Shown piece by piece: positions 51,292-58,834 of a stretch of DNA of 64,000 nt. Position numbers and translations under genes: made by a program. Positions within the stretch are counted from its first letter, which is position 1; each line of letters opens with the position of its first letter. The notes below the pieces were generated by a model. That model made no database searches. It saw nothing but the letters and a program-made list of their open reading frames with translations, and was not told the DNA's origin. Location: positions 4,613,454 to 4,677,453 of the forward strand of contig NZ_JAINUL010000001.1 in the NCBI RefSeq assembly GCF_020639365.1, read 5' to 3'. The DNA is from Streptomyces flavotricini (lineage in GTDB: Bacteria; Actinomycetota; Actinomycetes; Streptomycetales; Streptomycetaceae).

Positions 51292-51846
51292 ATGACCACC
51301 ACTACGCCGGCCCGTACGACCGCGAGGATGGCCGCCCTCGTCAGTGAGATCCGTACGGTCGTGGACCGGGGGCTGGCCCCGGACCTGACCGCCTACCTCG
51401 TCGGCGAGCGCGTCGCCCCGCACCTGGGCACGCCCGACCTGCTCACTCCCGAGCAGCGCGTAGGGGACCCCGAGCGGTACCGGCAGCACGTCCTGCACGC
51501 CGAGCCGGACGGAAGCTTCTCGGTGGTCGCGCTGGTCTGGCTGCCCGGTCAGGAGACCGCCATCCACGACCACGTCTCCTGGTGCGTGGCCGGGGTCCAC
51601 GAGGGCGAGGAGAGCGAACTCCGCTACCGGCTGGCCCCCGCGACGGGAGACGCCTGCGCCCGACTGGTGGCCACCGAGCACGTGGTCAACGGCCCCGGTG
51701 ACGTCTGTGGATTCGCCCCGCCCGGCGATATCCACAAGGTCTACAACTCCTGTCGTACCACGGCGATATCCCTGCACGTCTACGGAGCCGACGTCGTCCG
51801 CCTGGGCAGCAGCGTCCGCCGCGTCTACACGCTCCCCACCGACTGA
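51292..51846 (+). CDS. Cysteine dioxygenase (cupin)
   Basis: 184 residues, type I cysteine dioxygenase fold. Non-haem iron ligands are His92 and His94 in AIHDHVSWC and His148 in GDIHKVYN; Cys98 near the HxH is where the animal enzyme forms its Cys-Tyr cofactor. Oxidises cysteine to cysteine sulfinate. The ATG at 51292 lacks a ribosome site. It overlaps the start of the transporter gene by one base (TGATG), so the two are translationally coupled. Confidence 0.92.
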   Translation: MTTTTPARTTARMAALVSEIRTVVDRGLAPDLTAYLVGERVAPHLGTPDLLTPEQRVGDPERYRQHVLHAEPDGSFSVVALVWLPGQETAIHDHVSWCVAGVHEGEESELRYRLAPATGDACARLVATEHVVNGPGDVCGFAPPGDIHKVYNSCRTTAISLHVYGADVVRLGSSVRRVYTLPTD

Positions 51847-52904
51847 TGGCGCTGCTGAACCGCCCCGTACGCGGGGCGGACACCGAGGGCGAGAAGCATG
51901 TTTCACGTGAAATATCCTCGTCCTGGCCCGGGTTGGGGATGGCGGTCGCCGGAGTGCTGGTGGCGTGGTGCGTGCACCGGCTGGTGCCCGCGGTACCCAT
52001 GCTGACCGCGTCGGTGGTGCTCGGCATCGCGGCGGCCCACCTCCCGGGCATACGCGAGGTCGTACGCGGTGCGGCCCGCCCGGGCCTCTCGCTGGCCGGG
52101 CGGCGGTTGATGCGGATCGGCATCGTCCTGCTGGGCCTCGGCCTGGGCCTTGACCAGGTACTCCGGCTGGGCTGGGCCACGGTGGCGATGGTGGCCGGGG
52201 TGGTCGCCGCCACCTTCTTCGGCACGCTTTGGCTGGGCCGCAGGCTCGGGCTCCCCGGAGACCAGCCGCTGCTGATCGCCACCGGGTACTCGATCTGCGG
52301 GGCCTCGGCCATCGGCGCGGTGAGCCAGGTATCGGGCAGTGACGAGGAGGACGTGGCCGCCTCGGTGGCGCTGGTGACCTTGTGCGGGACCCTGGCCATC
52401 GCGGTCCTTCCGCTTCTCCAGAGCCCGTTGGGACTCTCGGACCCGGCCTTCGGGCGCTGGGTCGGCGCGAGCGTCCACGACGTCGGCCAGGTGGTGGCCA
52501 CCGCGCAGACCGCCGGCCCGGGCGCGCTCGGCGAGGCCGTCCTGGTCAAGCTGATGCGCGTGGCCCTGCTTGCTCCGCTGGTGGCCGCGGTGGCCTTCTC
52601 CGTACGGGCGCGGCGGCAGGGAGTACGCACGCCCTCTGGGCGCCGCCCGGCGCCGGTGCCGCTGTTCGTGGCCGGGTTCCTGGCCGCGGCCGCGCTGCGT
52701 GCCACCGGGGTGTTGCCCGACGCGGCACTGGAGTGGGCGCACACCGCACAGGAACTGCTCTTGGCGGCAGCCCTGTTCGGGCTGGGCAGCGCGGTGGACC
52801 TCCCCCGGCTGGCCCGGACCGGCGGCCGGGCCGCGGTACTGGGGCTCGGGGCCTGGCTGGTGGTGGCGGGGGTCTCGTACGCGGGCGTGCTGATGACGGT
52901 ATGA
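51846..52904 (+). CDS. YeiH/putative sulfate exporter-family membrane protein
   Basis: 352 residues with about ten membrane helices; matches the YeiH family often annotated as putative sulfate exporters (YSICGASAIGAVSQV and HDVGQVVATAQTAG are family signatures). The N-terminal 30 residues are cytoplasmic and contain HVSREI encoded by a degenerate parS site (51900-51913). Coupling to cysteine dioxygenase suggests it exports an oxidised sulfur product such as sulfite or sulfate; this is inference from context. Confidence 0.87.
   Translation: MALLNRPVRGADTEGEKHVSREISSSWPGLGMAVAGVLVAWCVHRLVPAVPMLTASVVLGIAAAHLPGIREVVRGAARPGLSLAGRRLMRIGIVLLGLGLGLDQVLRLGWATVAMVAGVVAATFFGTLWLGRRLGLPGDQPLLIATGYSICGASAIGAVSQVSGSDEEDVAASVALVTLCGTLAIAVLPLLQSPLGLSDPAFGRWVGASVHDVGQVVATAQTAGPGALGEAVLVKLMRVALLAPLVAAVAFSVRARRQGVRTPSGRRPAPVPLFVAGFLAAAALRATGVLPDAALEWAHTAQELLLAAALFGLGSAVDLPRLARTGGRAAVLGLGAWLVVAGVSYAGVLMTV
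51900..51913. other. parS-like site with one mismatch in the YeiH gene
   Basis: GTTTCACGTGAAAT: the last base of the 14-bp core is T instead of C, the only imperfect copy in the window. It lies in frame in the N-terminal cytoplasmic region. Confidence 0.75.
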
Positions 52905-53094
52905 CCTCGGCGGGCGGGTTCTCGCGTTCCATCGAAGGGAGTTGGCCAATTCCTGGCCGGAACCGACCGAACGTTCCGACCCTCTCCTGACTTCTCGTGC
53001 CACACGTGCGACCCTGCGGCCGATCCGCACCGACAGCTCTTCACCCCCACCCTGCCCGTTCCGACGGGACCGGGCACGGCAGAAGGAGTCCTGC

Positions 53095-54057
53095 GTGAAT
53101 CGTCATCGCACGGCAGCATCGGTCCTCATGGCGGCGGGCGCCCTGATCGCGGGCGCGCTGACGGCGGCCGCCCCCTCGGCCGCCGCCGATTCCCCGGCCT
53201 CGTTCAAGCAGCAGCACACCCAGGGTTTCTGGACCGCCGAGCGGATGCGCGGCGCCACCCCGCTGGACGTGACGGCGGCGCCGGGGACCGGGCGGGCGCC
53301 GGTCGCGGCGGCCGCGGCCCGGCCCACGGCGGTCGCACCGACGGCGGCAACCGCCGCGGTGGCCTCCCCGACGTCGTTCCCGCAGGCGGGCGGCGCGTGG
53401 ACGGGCGGCGGCGCGGTGGTGAAGACATCGGGCCGCGTCTTCTTCACCTTCGGCGACCGTACGGCGTCCTGCTCCGGCGACTCGATCAGCAGCGCCAACG
53501 GCAGCACGGTCATCACCGCCGGACACTGCGTGAAGTACCAGGGCACCTGGCACACCAACTGGATCTTCGTCCCCGCGTACGAGAACGGGAACGCGCCCTA
53601 CGGCCAGTGGTCGGCCACCAAGACCTTCGCGACGGACCAGTGGGCCGCCAGCGAGGACATGAACATGGACGTCGGCCTCGCCGTCGTCGCCCCGCTGAAC
53701 GGCCAGAAGCTCAGCCAGGTCGTCGGCGCCCAGGGGATCCTGTTCAACGGCGGCTACAACAAGAAGATGTACTCGTTCGGGTTCCCGGCGGCCGCGCCCT
53801 ATGACGGCACCAAGCTGGTCTACTGCAGCGGGAACACCGGCAAGGACTTCCTGCTGACCAAGGACCACAGCCTGGGCTGCAACATGACCGGCGGCTCCAG
53901 CGGGGGCCCCTGGTTCCAGGACTTCAACGAGGCCACGGGCCTGGGCACCCAGGTCTCGGTGAACAGCTTCGGCTACACCTTCCTGCCGAACCGGATGTTC
54001 GGCCCGTACTTCGGCAACGAGGCGAAGGCGGCCTACGACAAGGCCCAGAATTCCTGA
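53095..54057 (+). CDS. Secreted trypsin-like serine protease
   Basis: 320 residues. A Sec-type signal (LMAAGALIAGALTAAAPSAAA) is followed by a Pro/Ala-rich propeptide and an S1-type protease domain: His in VITAGHCVKY (about 143), Asp in NMDVGLAVV (about 192), Ser in TGGSSGGPW (about 268). Four cysteines (ASCSGDS, GHC, YCSGN, GCNMT) could form two disulfides. Exported to the medium or envelope. GAAGGAG precedes the GTG at 53095. The hairpin at 54071-54100 ends the transcript before the tRNA gene. Confidence 0.9.
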   Translation: MNRHRTAASVLMAAGALIAGALTAAAPSAAADSPASFKQQHTQGFWTAERMRGATPLDVTAAPGTGRAPVAAAAARPTAVAPTAATAAVASPTSFPQAGGAWTGGGAVVKTSGRVFFTFGDRTASCSGDSISSANGSTVITAGHCVKYQGTWHTNWIFVPAYENGNAPYGQWSATKTFATDQWAASEDMNMDVGLAVVAPLNGQKLSQVVGAQGILFNGGYNKKMYSFGFPAAAPYDGTKLVYCSGNTGKDFLLTKDHSLGCNMTGGSSGGPWFQDFNEATGLGTQVSVNSFGYTFLPNRMFGPYFGNEAKAAYDKAQNS

Positions 54058-54070
54058 CCCGGCCGCCCCC

Positions 54071-54100
54071 CACCTGCCGGTACTCTGTACCGGCCAGGTG
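54071..54100 (+). terminator. Hairpin after the protease gene, overlapping tRNA 5' end
   Basis: CACCTGCCGGTAC pairs with GTACCGGCCAGGTG (loop TCT, one bulged C). Its 3' arm includes the first four bases of the tRNA-Ser acceptor stem, so the hairpin and the tRNA are mutually exclusive structures. Confidence 0.6.
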
Positions 54101-54183
54101 GGTTGCCCGAGCGGCCTAAGGGAACGGTCTTGAAAACCGTCGTGGCAGCGATGTCACCGTGGGTTCAAATCCCACACCCACCG
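54097..54183 (+). tRNA. tRNA-Ser (anticodon UGA)
   Basis: 87 nt with a 7-bp acceptor stem GGTGGGT/ACCCACC, D arm, anticodon stem with loop CTTGAAA (anticodon TGA), a long variable arm typical of serine tRNAs, T loop GGTTCAAATCC, discriminator G at 54183, and an encoded CCA at 54184-54186. Reads UCA and related serine codons; UCA is rare in this high-GC genome. Confidence 0.97.
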
Positions 54184-54206
54184 CCAGATCAGAGAAGTAG
54201 CAGGTC

Positions 54207-54241
54207 AGAGGGCGGGTCCCCGAATCGGGGACCCGCCCTCT
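54207..54241 (+). terminator. Strong terminator of tRNA-Ser
   Basis: Perfect 16-bp stem (AGAGGGCGGGTCCCCG with CGGGGACCCGCCCTCT, loop AAT), 20 bp after the tRNA CCA. No U-tract. Confidence 0.88.
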
Positions 54242-54245
54242 CCGC

Positions 54246-54499
54246 TCACCCCCGTGTTCGGATCGCAGCGGGGACATGGCGCTCCGCCGCTGTCCGGGCC
54301 ATGGTCCGGAGCTTGGCGAAGTAGGAGGCGCAGTACTCCTGGTCTCCAGCGCGCTCATGACGTACATCGACGCTCCGCCGGGCAGAACCAGGTCGGCAAC
54401 CAGGCCGTGCATGTCCGCGTAGTCGAGCACGTCGTGGGAAGCGCGGGGGTCCCGTACCGGCAGCCGGAGCGGGTCCGGCGGTGGTGGCACGGCGTTCAT
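54246..54499 (-). pseudogene. Frameshifted small gene remnant beside tRNA-Ser
   Basis: A high-GC3 frame starts at the ATG at 54499 (MNAVPPPPDPLRLPVRD, later ADMHGLVADLVLPGGASMYV) and loses coding character near 54340. A second frame then resumes with equally good codon use (QEYCASYFAKLRTMARTAAE) to a stop at 54246. Joining them gives about 84 residues; unbroken, the first frame would read on into the terminator and tRNA. This suggests one frameshift in a small gene of unknown function, or a sequencing error there. Confidence 0.45.
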
Positions 54500-54577
54500 C
54501 GGTGCGGTCTTGCCGCCGGACGGTCGGCGGTGCCATCGGATTGTGCGGGCGGCGGGCCTGGCCGGCGGACCGGCGGG

Positions 54578-55081
54578 CTACGCCAGTACGGCCCGCCAGT
54601 CGTTGCTCGTGTGCCATTGGCCCGGCGGGTACTCGAACTCGGTCTCGCCGAGGAGTACGAAGCCCGCGGCGCGGCAGACGGCGTTGGATGCCGCGTGGTC
54701 CACGGACGGGAAGGCGTGGAGGTGGCGGCGCGTGCCGTGCGCGGTCGCGTGGGCGATGACGGCGCGGGCCGCCCGCGCGGCGAGGCCGCGGCCCTGGAAC
54801 TCGGGGAGGACGCCCCAGCCGGTCTCGTAGACCTCCTCGTCCTTCCATACGCGCTCCCAGAAGGCGATCGTGCCCATGCTCTCGCCCTCGGCGACGATCC
54901 GGAACACCCGTCCGGCCGCCGGCTCGCGGGCGCTCAGCGCCAGGTACCGCTGATGGCGCTCCCGGAGCTTGGCCTCGGTCTCCGGGCCGCCGAGATGTTC
55001 GGTCATGACGGGCTCGTTCTTGCGCAGCAGCAGCCAGAAGTCGTCCTCGGCCCAGGGCACGAGCTGTAGGGATGCGTCCAT
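54578..55081 (-). CDS. GNAT-family N-acetyltransferase
   Basis: 167 residues. GNAT fold with acetyl-CoA-binding segment VLPEFQGRGLAARAARAVI and the C-terminal NAVCRAAGFVLLGE motif typical of the family (RimJ/RimL branch). Acceptor is unknown. The start MDASLQLVPWAEDDFW is chosen because it begins the domain; upstream sequence to 55189 is not conserved-looking. Only a weak ribosome site. It is divergent from the small exported protein gene. Confidence 0.88.
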   Translation of the reverse strand: MDASLQLVPWAEDDFWLLLRKNEPVMTEHLGGPETEAKLRERHQRYLALSAREPAAGRVFRIVAEGESMGTIAFWERVWKDEEVYETGWGVLPEFQGRGLAARAARAVIAHATAHGTRRHLHAFPSVDHAASNAVCRAAGFVLLGETEFEYPPGQWHTSNDWRAVLA

Positions 55082-55248
55082 GCCGCCACGGTAGGCGTGA
55101 CCCAGGTCCAAAAGACACGCCCTAGGCCCTTCGAGTGGTGTTTGTCGGAAGATCGGCGCGGGTCGTGGGGGCGCTGCGGTTGCGACCACATCATGACGAA
55201 TGTATGCAGATCCGCCCGTCGGAACATCGCGAAACGAAGGACCTCGTC

Positions 55249-55605
55249 ATGGCTCACCGCATCACCGTCACGTCGATCTGGACCGCAGTCGTCGCCGTCG
55301 TCGTGGCCCTCCTCGCCTCCCTCGGATTCGGCGCCAAGGCCGCCCCGGCCGCCACCGCCACCTCCGAGGCCCCTGCTCCTTCCCGTTGCGCGGCGGCCGT
55401 CGTACGCCGGCCGGCCCGGCCGATGGGACGGCGGAGCTGGCGGGCGATGATGCGCGGCGGGTCCCTCCCGCCGACCATCAAGCAGCGGATCCGCGCCGAG
55501 GCGCACGGCAAGGCCCCGTCCGTCCGCCGCTCGACCACCGCCGCCGCGTCCCTGGCCGGGAGCAGCTCCGGAGCCGGCCGCGAAGAGCTCGAACTGGTTG
55601 CGTAG
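55249..55605 (+). CDS. Small membrane-anchored or secreted protein, unknown (possibly DUF6344)
   Basis: 118 residues. An N-terminal hydrophobic helix (SIWTAVVAVVVALLASLGF) ends in an AXA-like site, then a basic Pro/Arg/Ala-rich region with SLPPTIKQRIRAEAHGKAPS that I recall from a Streptomyces-specific family of unknown function. No catalytic motif. GAAGGA precedes the ATG at 55249 with good spacing. Confidence 0.65.
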   Translation: MAHRITVTSIWTAVVAVVVALLASLGFGAKAAPAATATSEAPAPSRCAAAVVRRPARPMGRRSWRAMMRGGSLPPTIKQRIRAEAHGKAPSVRRSTTAAASLAGSSSGAGREELELVA

Positions 55606-56147
55606 CACCCGTACGGCGTCGTCGTGCAGGGCGCATCAGCATCACGTACCAACGCGGCAGGCGGTAGAGAGCGGTAACGGCAGCAGCAGGCGCTGGAGCC
55701 CGGTCGGCAGGTCGCGACCGCGGATCGCGCCGGTGATGTGCCCCGGAGCGGGGCACGGCGGGATGGCCCCGGCGGGCGCCGGGGGCGCGCAGGGGGCGTG
55801 AAGCTTGGCATTGCAGGGCCGCAGGCCCGGGAGACGGTGGGGTTCCCGGACGGAGCGGCCCTTTTCGGCATGTCCGGCGCACGGCGCACATGAGTTTGAG
55901 GGAACGTTTCAGCTCAGATCCGGCGGTGGTTTCGGCCGACTCCGCCCCGCTGACCAGCGGTGTTGGGGTGCGAATGGGGTTTATCCGATGTTGCTCATAC
56001 TTGCGGGGGAATCGTGGACTCCGGGCTGGTTCGCCGGGGATTCGGTGGGCAACTCTGGTCTCGCGACGTCGTCACCACGCAACGACCGAGGTGGTCGGCC
56101 AACTGCCTTGGAGCAAGTCCCACTTCGCTTTTCTGGAGGATTCAGAC
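55606..56147. other. 542-bp region without a convincing gene
   Basis: Reading frames here lack coding bias, ribosome sites or family resemblance. A hairpin GTGCCCCG / CGGGGCAC at 55738-55756 may end the preceding transcript. The 3' part carries the promoter and GGAGG site of the small secreted protein that starts at 56148. Nothing else is seen. Confidence 0.6.
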
Positions 56148-56453
56148 ATGGCAAGCATCCGCACCGCCCGCGTCTTCGCCGCCGTCGCCGCTCTCCCCCT
56201 CGCCGTTTCCCTCTTCGGCGGTGTGGCCTCCGCCGACAACGGCTCCTTCGCGAACGACGGATCGAATGCGAGCGTCGCCAGCATCATCGGCAGTGGCGTC
56301 GGCGGGAGCAACAGCGGTAATTCGTCGACTTCCCAGCAGGTGGCCACCGGCTCCGGTGCGTCCAACCAGAACAACACCGCGCAGGTGAACGGCTCGGCCT
56401 TCACCGCGATCCAGCAGGGCAACCTCGGGGTCAACTTCCATCCCTGGTGGTAG
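56148..56453 (+). CDS. Small secreted N/Q/S/G-rich protein
   Basis: 101 residues. A clear signal peptide (ARVFAAVAALPLAVSLFGGV then ASA) leaves a mature chain of about 70 residues that is rich in Asn, Gln, Ser and Gly, has no Cys, Lys or Arg, and ends in HPWW. Hydrophobic segments (SVASIIGSGVGG, SAFTAIQQGNLGVNF) alternate with polar runs (SNSGNSSTSQQ, GASNQNN), a pattern reminiscent of functional-amyloid proteins such as chaplins and rodlins, though it belongs to neither by sequence. TGGAGGA 8 bp before the ATG is a strong ribosome site. It stands alone. Confidence 0.82.
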   Translation: MASIRTARVFAAVAALPLAVSLFGGVASADNGSFANDGSNASVASIIGSGVGGSNSGNSSTSQQVATGSGASNQNNTAQVNGSAFTAIQQGNLGVNFHPWW

Positions 56454-56636
56454 GTGATCACCGAGTCCTCTGAGTCTTGAGGGCGCCTGTGTCACCGGAC
56501 CGGCTGGGGTCCGGTGGGGCGGGCGCCCTCGCGCGTGCGCGCATCCGCGCAGCGATACGCGCGCCGGACCCGCGCGCCGGACGTGCGCCGTCCCGCGCAC
56601 CGGTCCGCGCGCAGTCCCTCCGGGGCTCTCCCGACC

Positions 56637-56676
56637 TTGACATCCACAGTGAATCTGACGGACAGTCAGGTTCACT
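56637..56676. promoter_or_regulatory. Promoter with TetR-type palindrome upstream of igr-like operon
   Basis: A perfect -35 TTGACA lies at 56637-56642 with GACAGT as -10 candidate at 56661-56666. From 56648 to 56676 runs a palindrome with 12-bp arms (AGTGAATCTGAC / GTCAGGTTCACT, 5-bp centre, one mismatch) that covers the -10. This form (CTGAC N5 GTCAG) is typical of TetR repressors of acyl-CoA genes. The operon start is 30 bp downstream. The TetR gene itself is not in the window. Confidence 0.75.
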
Positions 56677-56705
56677 CGATGATGCGATGCCGGGAGGCCA
56701 GCGCC

Positions 56706-57857
56706 GTGCACCTCGCCCCGACCGAAGGCCAGTTGCGGCTCCGCGCCGAACTGCGGGAGTACTTCCACGATCTGCTGCCGGGCGGGCCTCCCGAGGACCC
56801 CGCCGCCCAGCGCGCACTGCTGCGCCGCATCGGCGCCGACGGACTGCTCGGCCTCGGCTGGCCCGTCGAGTACGGCGGCCAAGGGCGGGGCCCCGACGAG
56901 CAGTTCGTCTTCTTCGACGAGGCCTACCGGGCCGGCGCCCCTGTCTCCATGGTCACCCTCAACACCGTGGGCCCGACCTTGATGAAGTACGGGACCCCGG
57001 AGCAGAAGGACTACTTCCTGCCCCGGATCCTCAGCGGCGAGATCGTCTTCGCCATCGGCTACTCGGAGCCCGGGGCCGGCACCGACCTGGCCTCGCTGCG
57101 CACCCGCGCCGTACGCGACGGAGCCGACTGGGTCGTCGACGGGCAGAAGATCTTCACCTCCAACGCCCAGAGCGCCGACTGGATCTGGCTCGCCTGCCGC
57201 ACCGATCCCGACGCCCCCAAACACAAGGGCATCTCGATCATCCTGGTGCCCACCGGCGCCCCGGGCTTCGCGTGGACCCCGATCGACACGGTCGGCGGGC
57301 TCACGACCACGTCGACGTACTACGACGGCATCCGCGTACCCGCCGGGAACCTCGTCGGCCCCGAGCACGGCGGCTGGGGGCTGATCACCAACCAGCTCAA
57401 CCACGAGCGCGTGGCCCTCGCCGCCATCGGCATGCAGGCCGAGGACTTCTACACGAAGGCCCTGCACCACGCCCGCACCCCCGATCCGGTCACCGGCGAG
57501 CGCCCCGCCGACCGCCCCTGGGTGCGGTCGCGGCTCGCCGAGGCACATGCCCGGCTGGCCGCCGTGCGCCTCCTGAACTGGCGCCTCGTCCAGGACGTGG
57601 GCAGCGCCACCCTGGCCCCCGGCGACGCCAGCGGCGTGAAGTTCCTCGGCACCGAGTCCACCGTCGAGGTGTACCGGATGTGCCAGGAGGTGGTCGGCGA
57701 GGAGGCCCTCGTACGGGGGCCCGCGGCGTTCGCCGGCGGCGAGCTGGAGCGGATGAACCGGGCCGCACAGATCAACACCTTCGGGGGCGGGGTCAGCGAG
57801 GTCCAGCGCGAGATCGTCGCCATGATGCGGCTCGGCATGAAGGGAAGGAAGCGATGA
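56706..57857 (+). CDS. Acyl-CoA dehydrogenase, FadE29/ChsE2-like subunit
   Basis: 383 residues, acyl-CoA dehydrogenase fold. Shows WPVEYGGQGRGPDEQ, the FAD/substrate segment IGYSEPGAGTDLASL and the C-terminal GGGVSEVQREIVAMMRLG. By length and order it corresponds to mycobacterial FadE29 (ChsE2), one of two subunits of the alpha2beta2 dehydrogenase that desaturates the C3 side-chain CoA ester of steroid catabolites. The GTG at 56706 has GGGAGG 8 bp upstream. First gene of the five-gene overlapping operon; its stop overlaps the next start (ATGA). Confidence 0.87.
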   Translation: MHLAPTEGQLRLRAELREYFHDLLPGGPPEDPAAQRALLRRIGADGLLGLGWPVEYGGQGRGPDEQFVFFDEAYRAGAPVSMVTLNTVGPTLMKYGTPEQKDYFLPRILSGEIVFAIGYSEPGAGTDLASLRTRAVRDGADWVVDGQKIFTSNAQSADWIWLACRTDPDAPKHKGISIILVPTGAPGFAWTPIDTVGGLTTTSTYYDGIRVPAGNLVGPEHGGWGLITNQLNHERVALAAIGMQAEDFYTKALHHARTPDPVTGERPADRPWVRSRLAEAHARLAAVRLLNWRLVQDVGSATLAPGDASGVKFLGTESTVEVYRMCQEVVGEEALVRGPAAFAGGELERMNRAAQINTFGGGVSEVQREIVAMMRLGMKGRKR

Positions 57858-58834
57858 CCGCCACGGCGGACCAGGCAGCGGGAAGGGGTGCGGATGCGGA
57901 CGCCGAGGAGGCCGCCCGGTTCCACGCCCTGCTCAAGACCTTCGAAGGGCGCCCCGCCGCCACCGCGGGCCGGGGCAAGGACCCCGTCAACCAGCCGATG
58001 ATCCGCCACTGGTGCGAGGCGATGGGCGATGCCGACCCCGCGTACACCGGCCCGGACGCCATCGCCCCGCCCACCATGCTCCAGGCCTGGACGATGGGCG
58101 GGCTCTCCGGGCACGGCGACCGCTCCTCCGCCTACGACGAGCTCCTCGCCCTGCTCGACGGCGCGGGCTGCACGTCCGTCGTCGCCACCGACTGCGAGCA
58201 GGAGTACCTGCGGCCGCTGCGCCCCGGCGACACGATCACCTACGACGCCGTCATCGAGTCCGTGTCCCCGCGCAAGACGACGAAGCTGGGCACCGGCCAC
58301 TTCGTGACCACCCGCATGGACGTGCGCGCGGACGGCGAACTGGCCGGGACCCACCGCTTCCGGATCCTCAAGTACGCGCCCGCCGCCCCGCGCGAGAAGA
58401 AGCCCGCGGCCCGGCGCCCCCGCCCGGTGGTCAACCGCGACAACCAGGGCTTCTGGGACGGGGTCGCGGCCCGCGAGCTGCTGATCCAGCGCTGCACCGC
58501 CTGCGCGACCCTCCGCTTCCCCTGGCTTCCCGGCTGCAACGCCTGCGCGAGCCTGGACTGGGACACCGTCGAGGCCTCCGGCGCCGGCACGGTGTTCAGC
58601 TACGTCGTCATGCACCACCCGCCCTTCCCGGCCTTCACCGCGCATGAGGATCCCGCTGCCGCGGGGGGCCCGTACGCGGTCGCGCTCGTCGAACTCGCCG
58701 AGGGCGTCCGCATGGTCAGCAACATCACCGGCGTCCCGTACGACAAGGTCCGCATCGGGATGCCCGTGCAGCTGGAGTTCCTGCGGGTCGACGAGGACCT
58801 GGAGCTGCCGGTCTTCCGAGGGAGCGAGGGCTGA
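57854..58834 (+). CDS. MaoC hydratase - DUF35 OB-fold fusion (ChsH2-like)
   Basis: 326 residues. The N-terminal half (about 15-170) is a MaoC-like hotdog domain lacking an obvious hydratase motif. The C-terminal half (about 190-326) has a DUF35 rubredoxin-like zinc ribbon, RCTACATLRFPWLPGCNAC, plus an OB fold. The same fusion is mycobacterial ChsH2, whose N domain pairs with ChsH1 to make a hydratase and whose DUF35 domain pairs with the Ltp2 aldolase. Overlaps both neighbours (ATGA, TGATG). Confidence 0.87.
   Translation: MTATADQAAGRGADADAEEAARFHALLKTFEGRPAATAGRGKDPVNQPMIRHWCEAMGDADPAYTGPDAIAPPTMLQAWTMGGLSGHGDRSSAYDELLALLDGAGCTSVVATDCEQEYLRPLRPGDTITYDAVIESVSPRKTTKLGTGHFVTTRMDVRADGELAGTHRFRILKYAPAAPREKKPAARRPRPVVNRDNQGFWDGVAARELLIQRCTACATLRFPWLPGCNACASLDWDTVEASGAGTVFSYVVMHHPPFPAFTAHEDPAAAGGPYAVALVELAEGVRMVSNITGVPYDKVRIGMPVQLEFLRVDEDLELPVFRGSEG

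Noticed and set aside
55598..55801. Small frame in the gap after the small membrane-anchored protein
   Set aside because: Serine/arginine-rich translation without ribosome site or coding bias; region 55606-56147 is better left unannotated.
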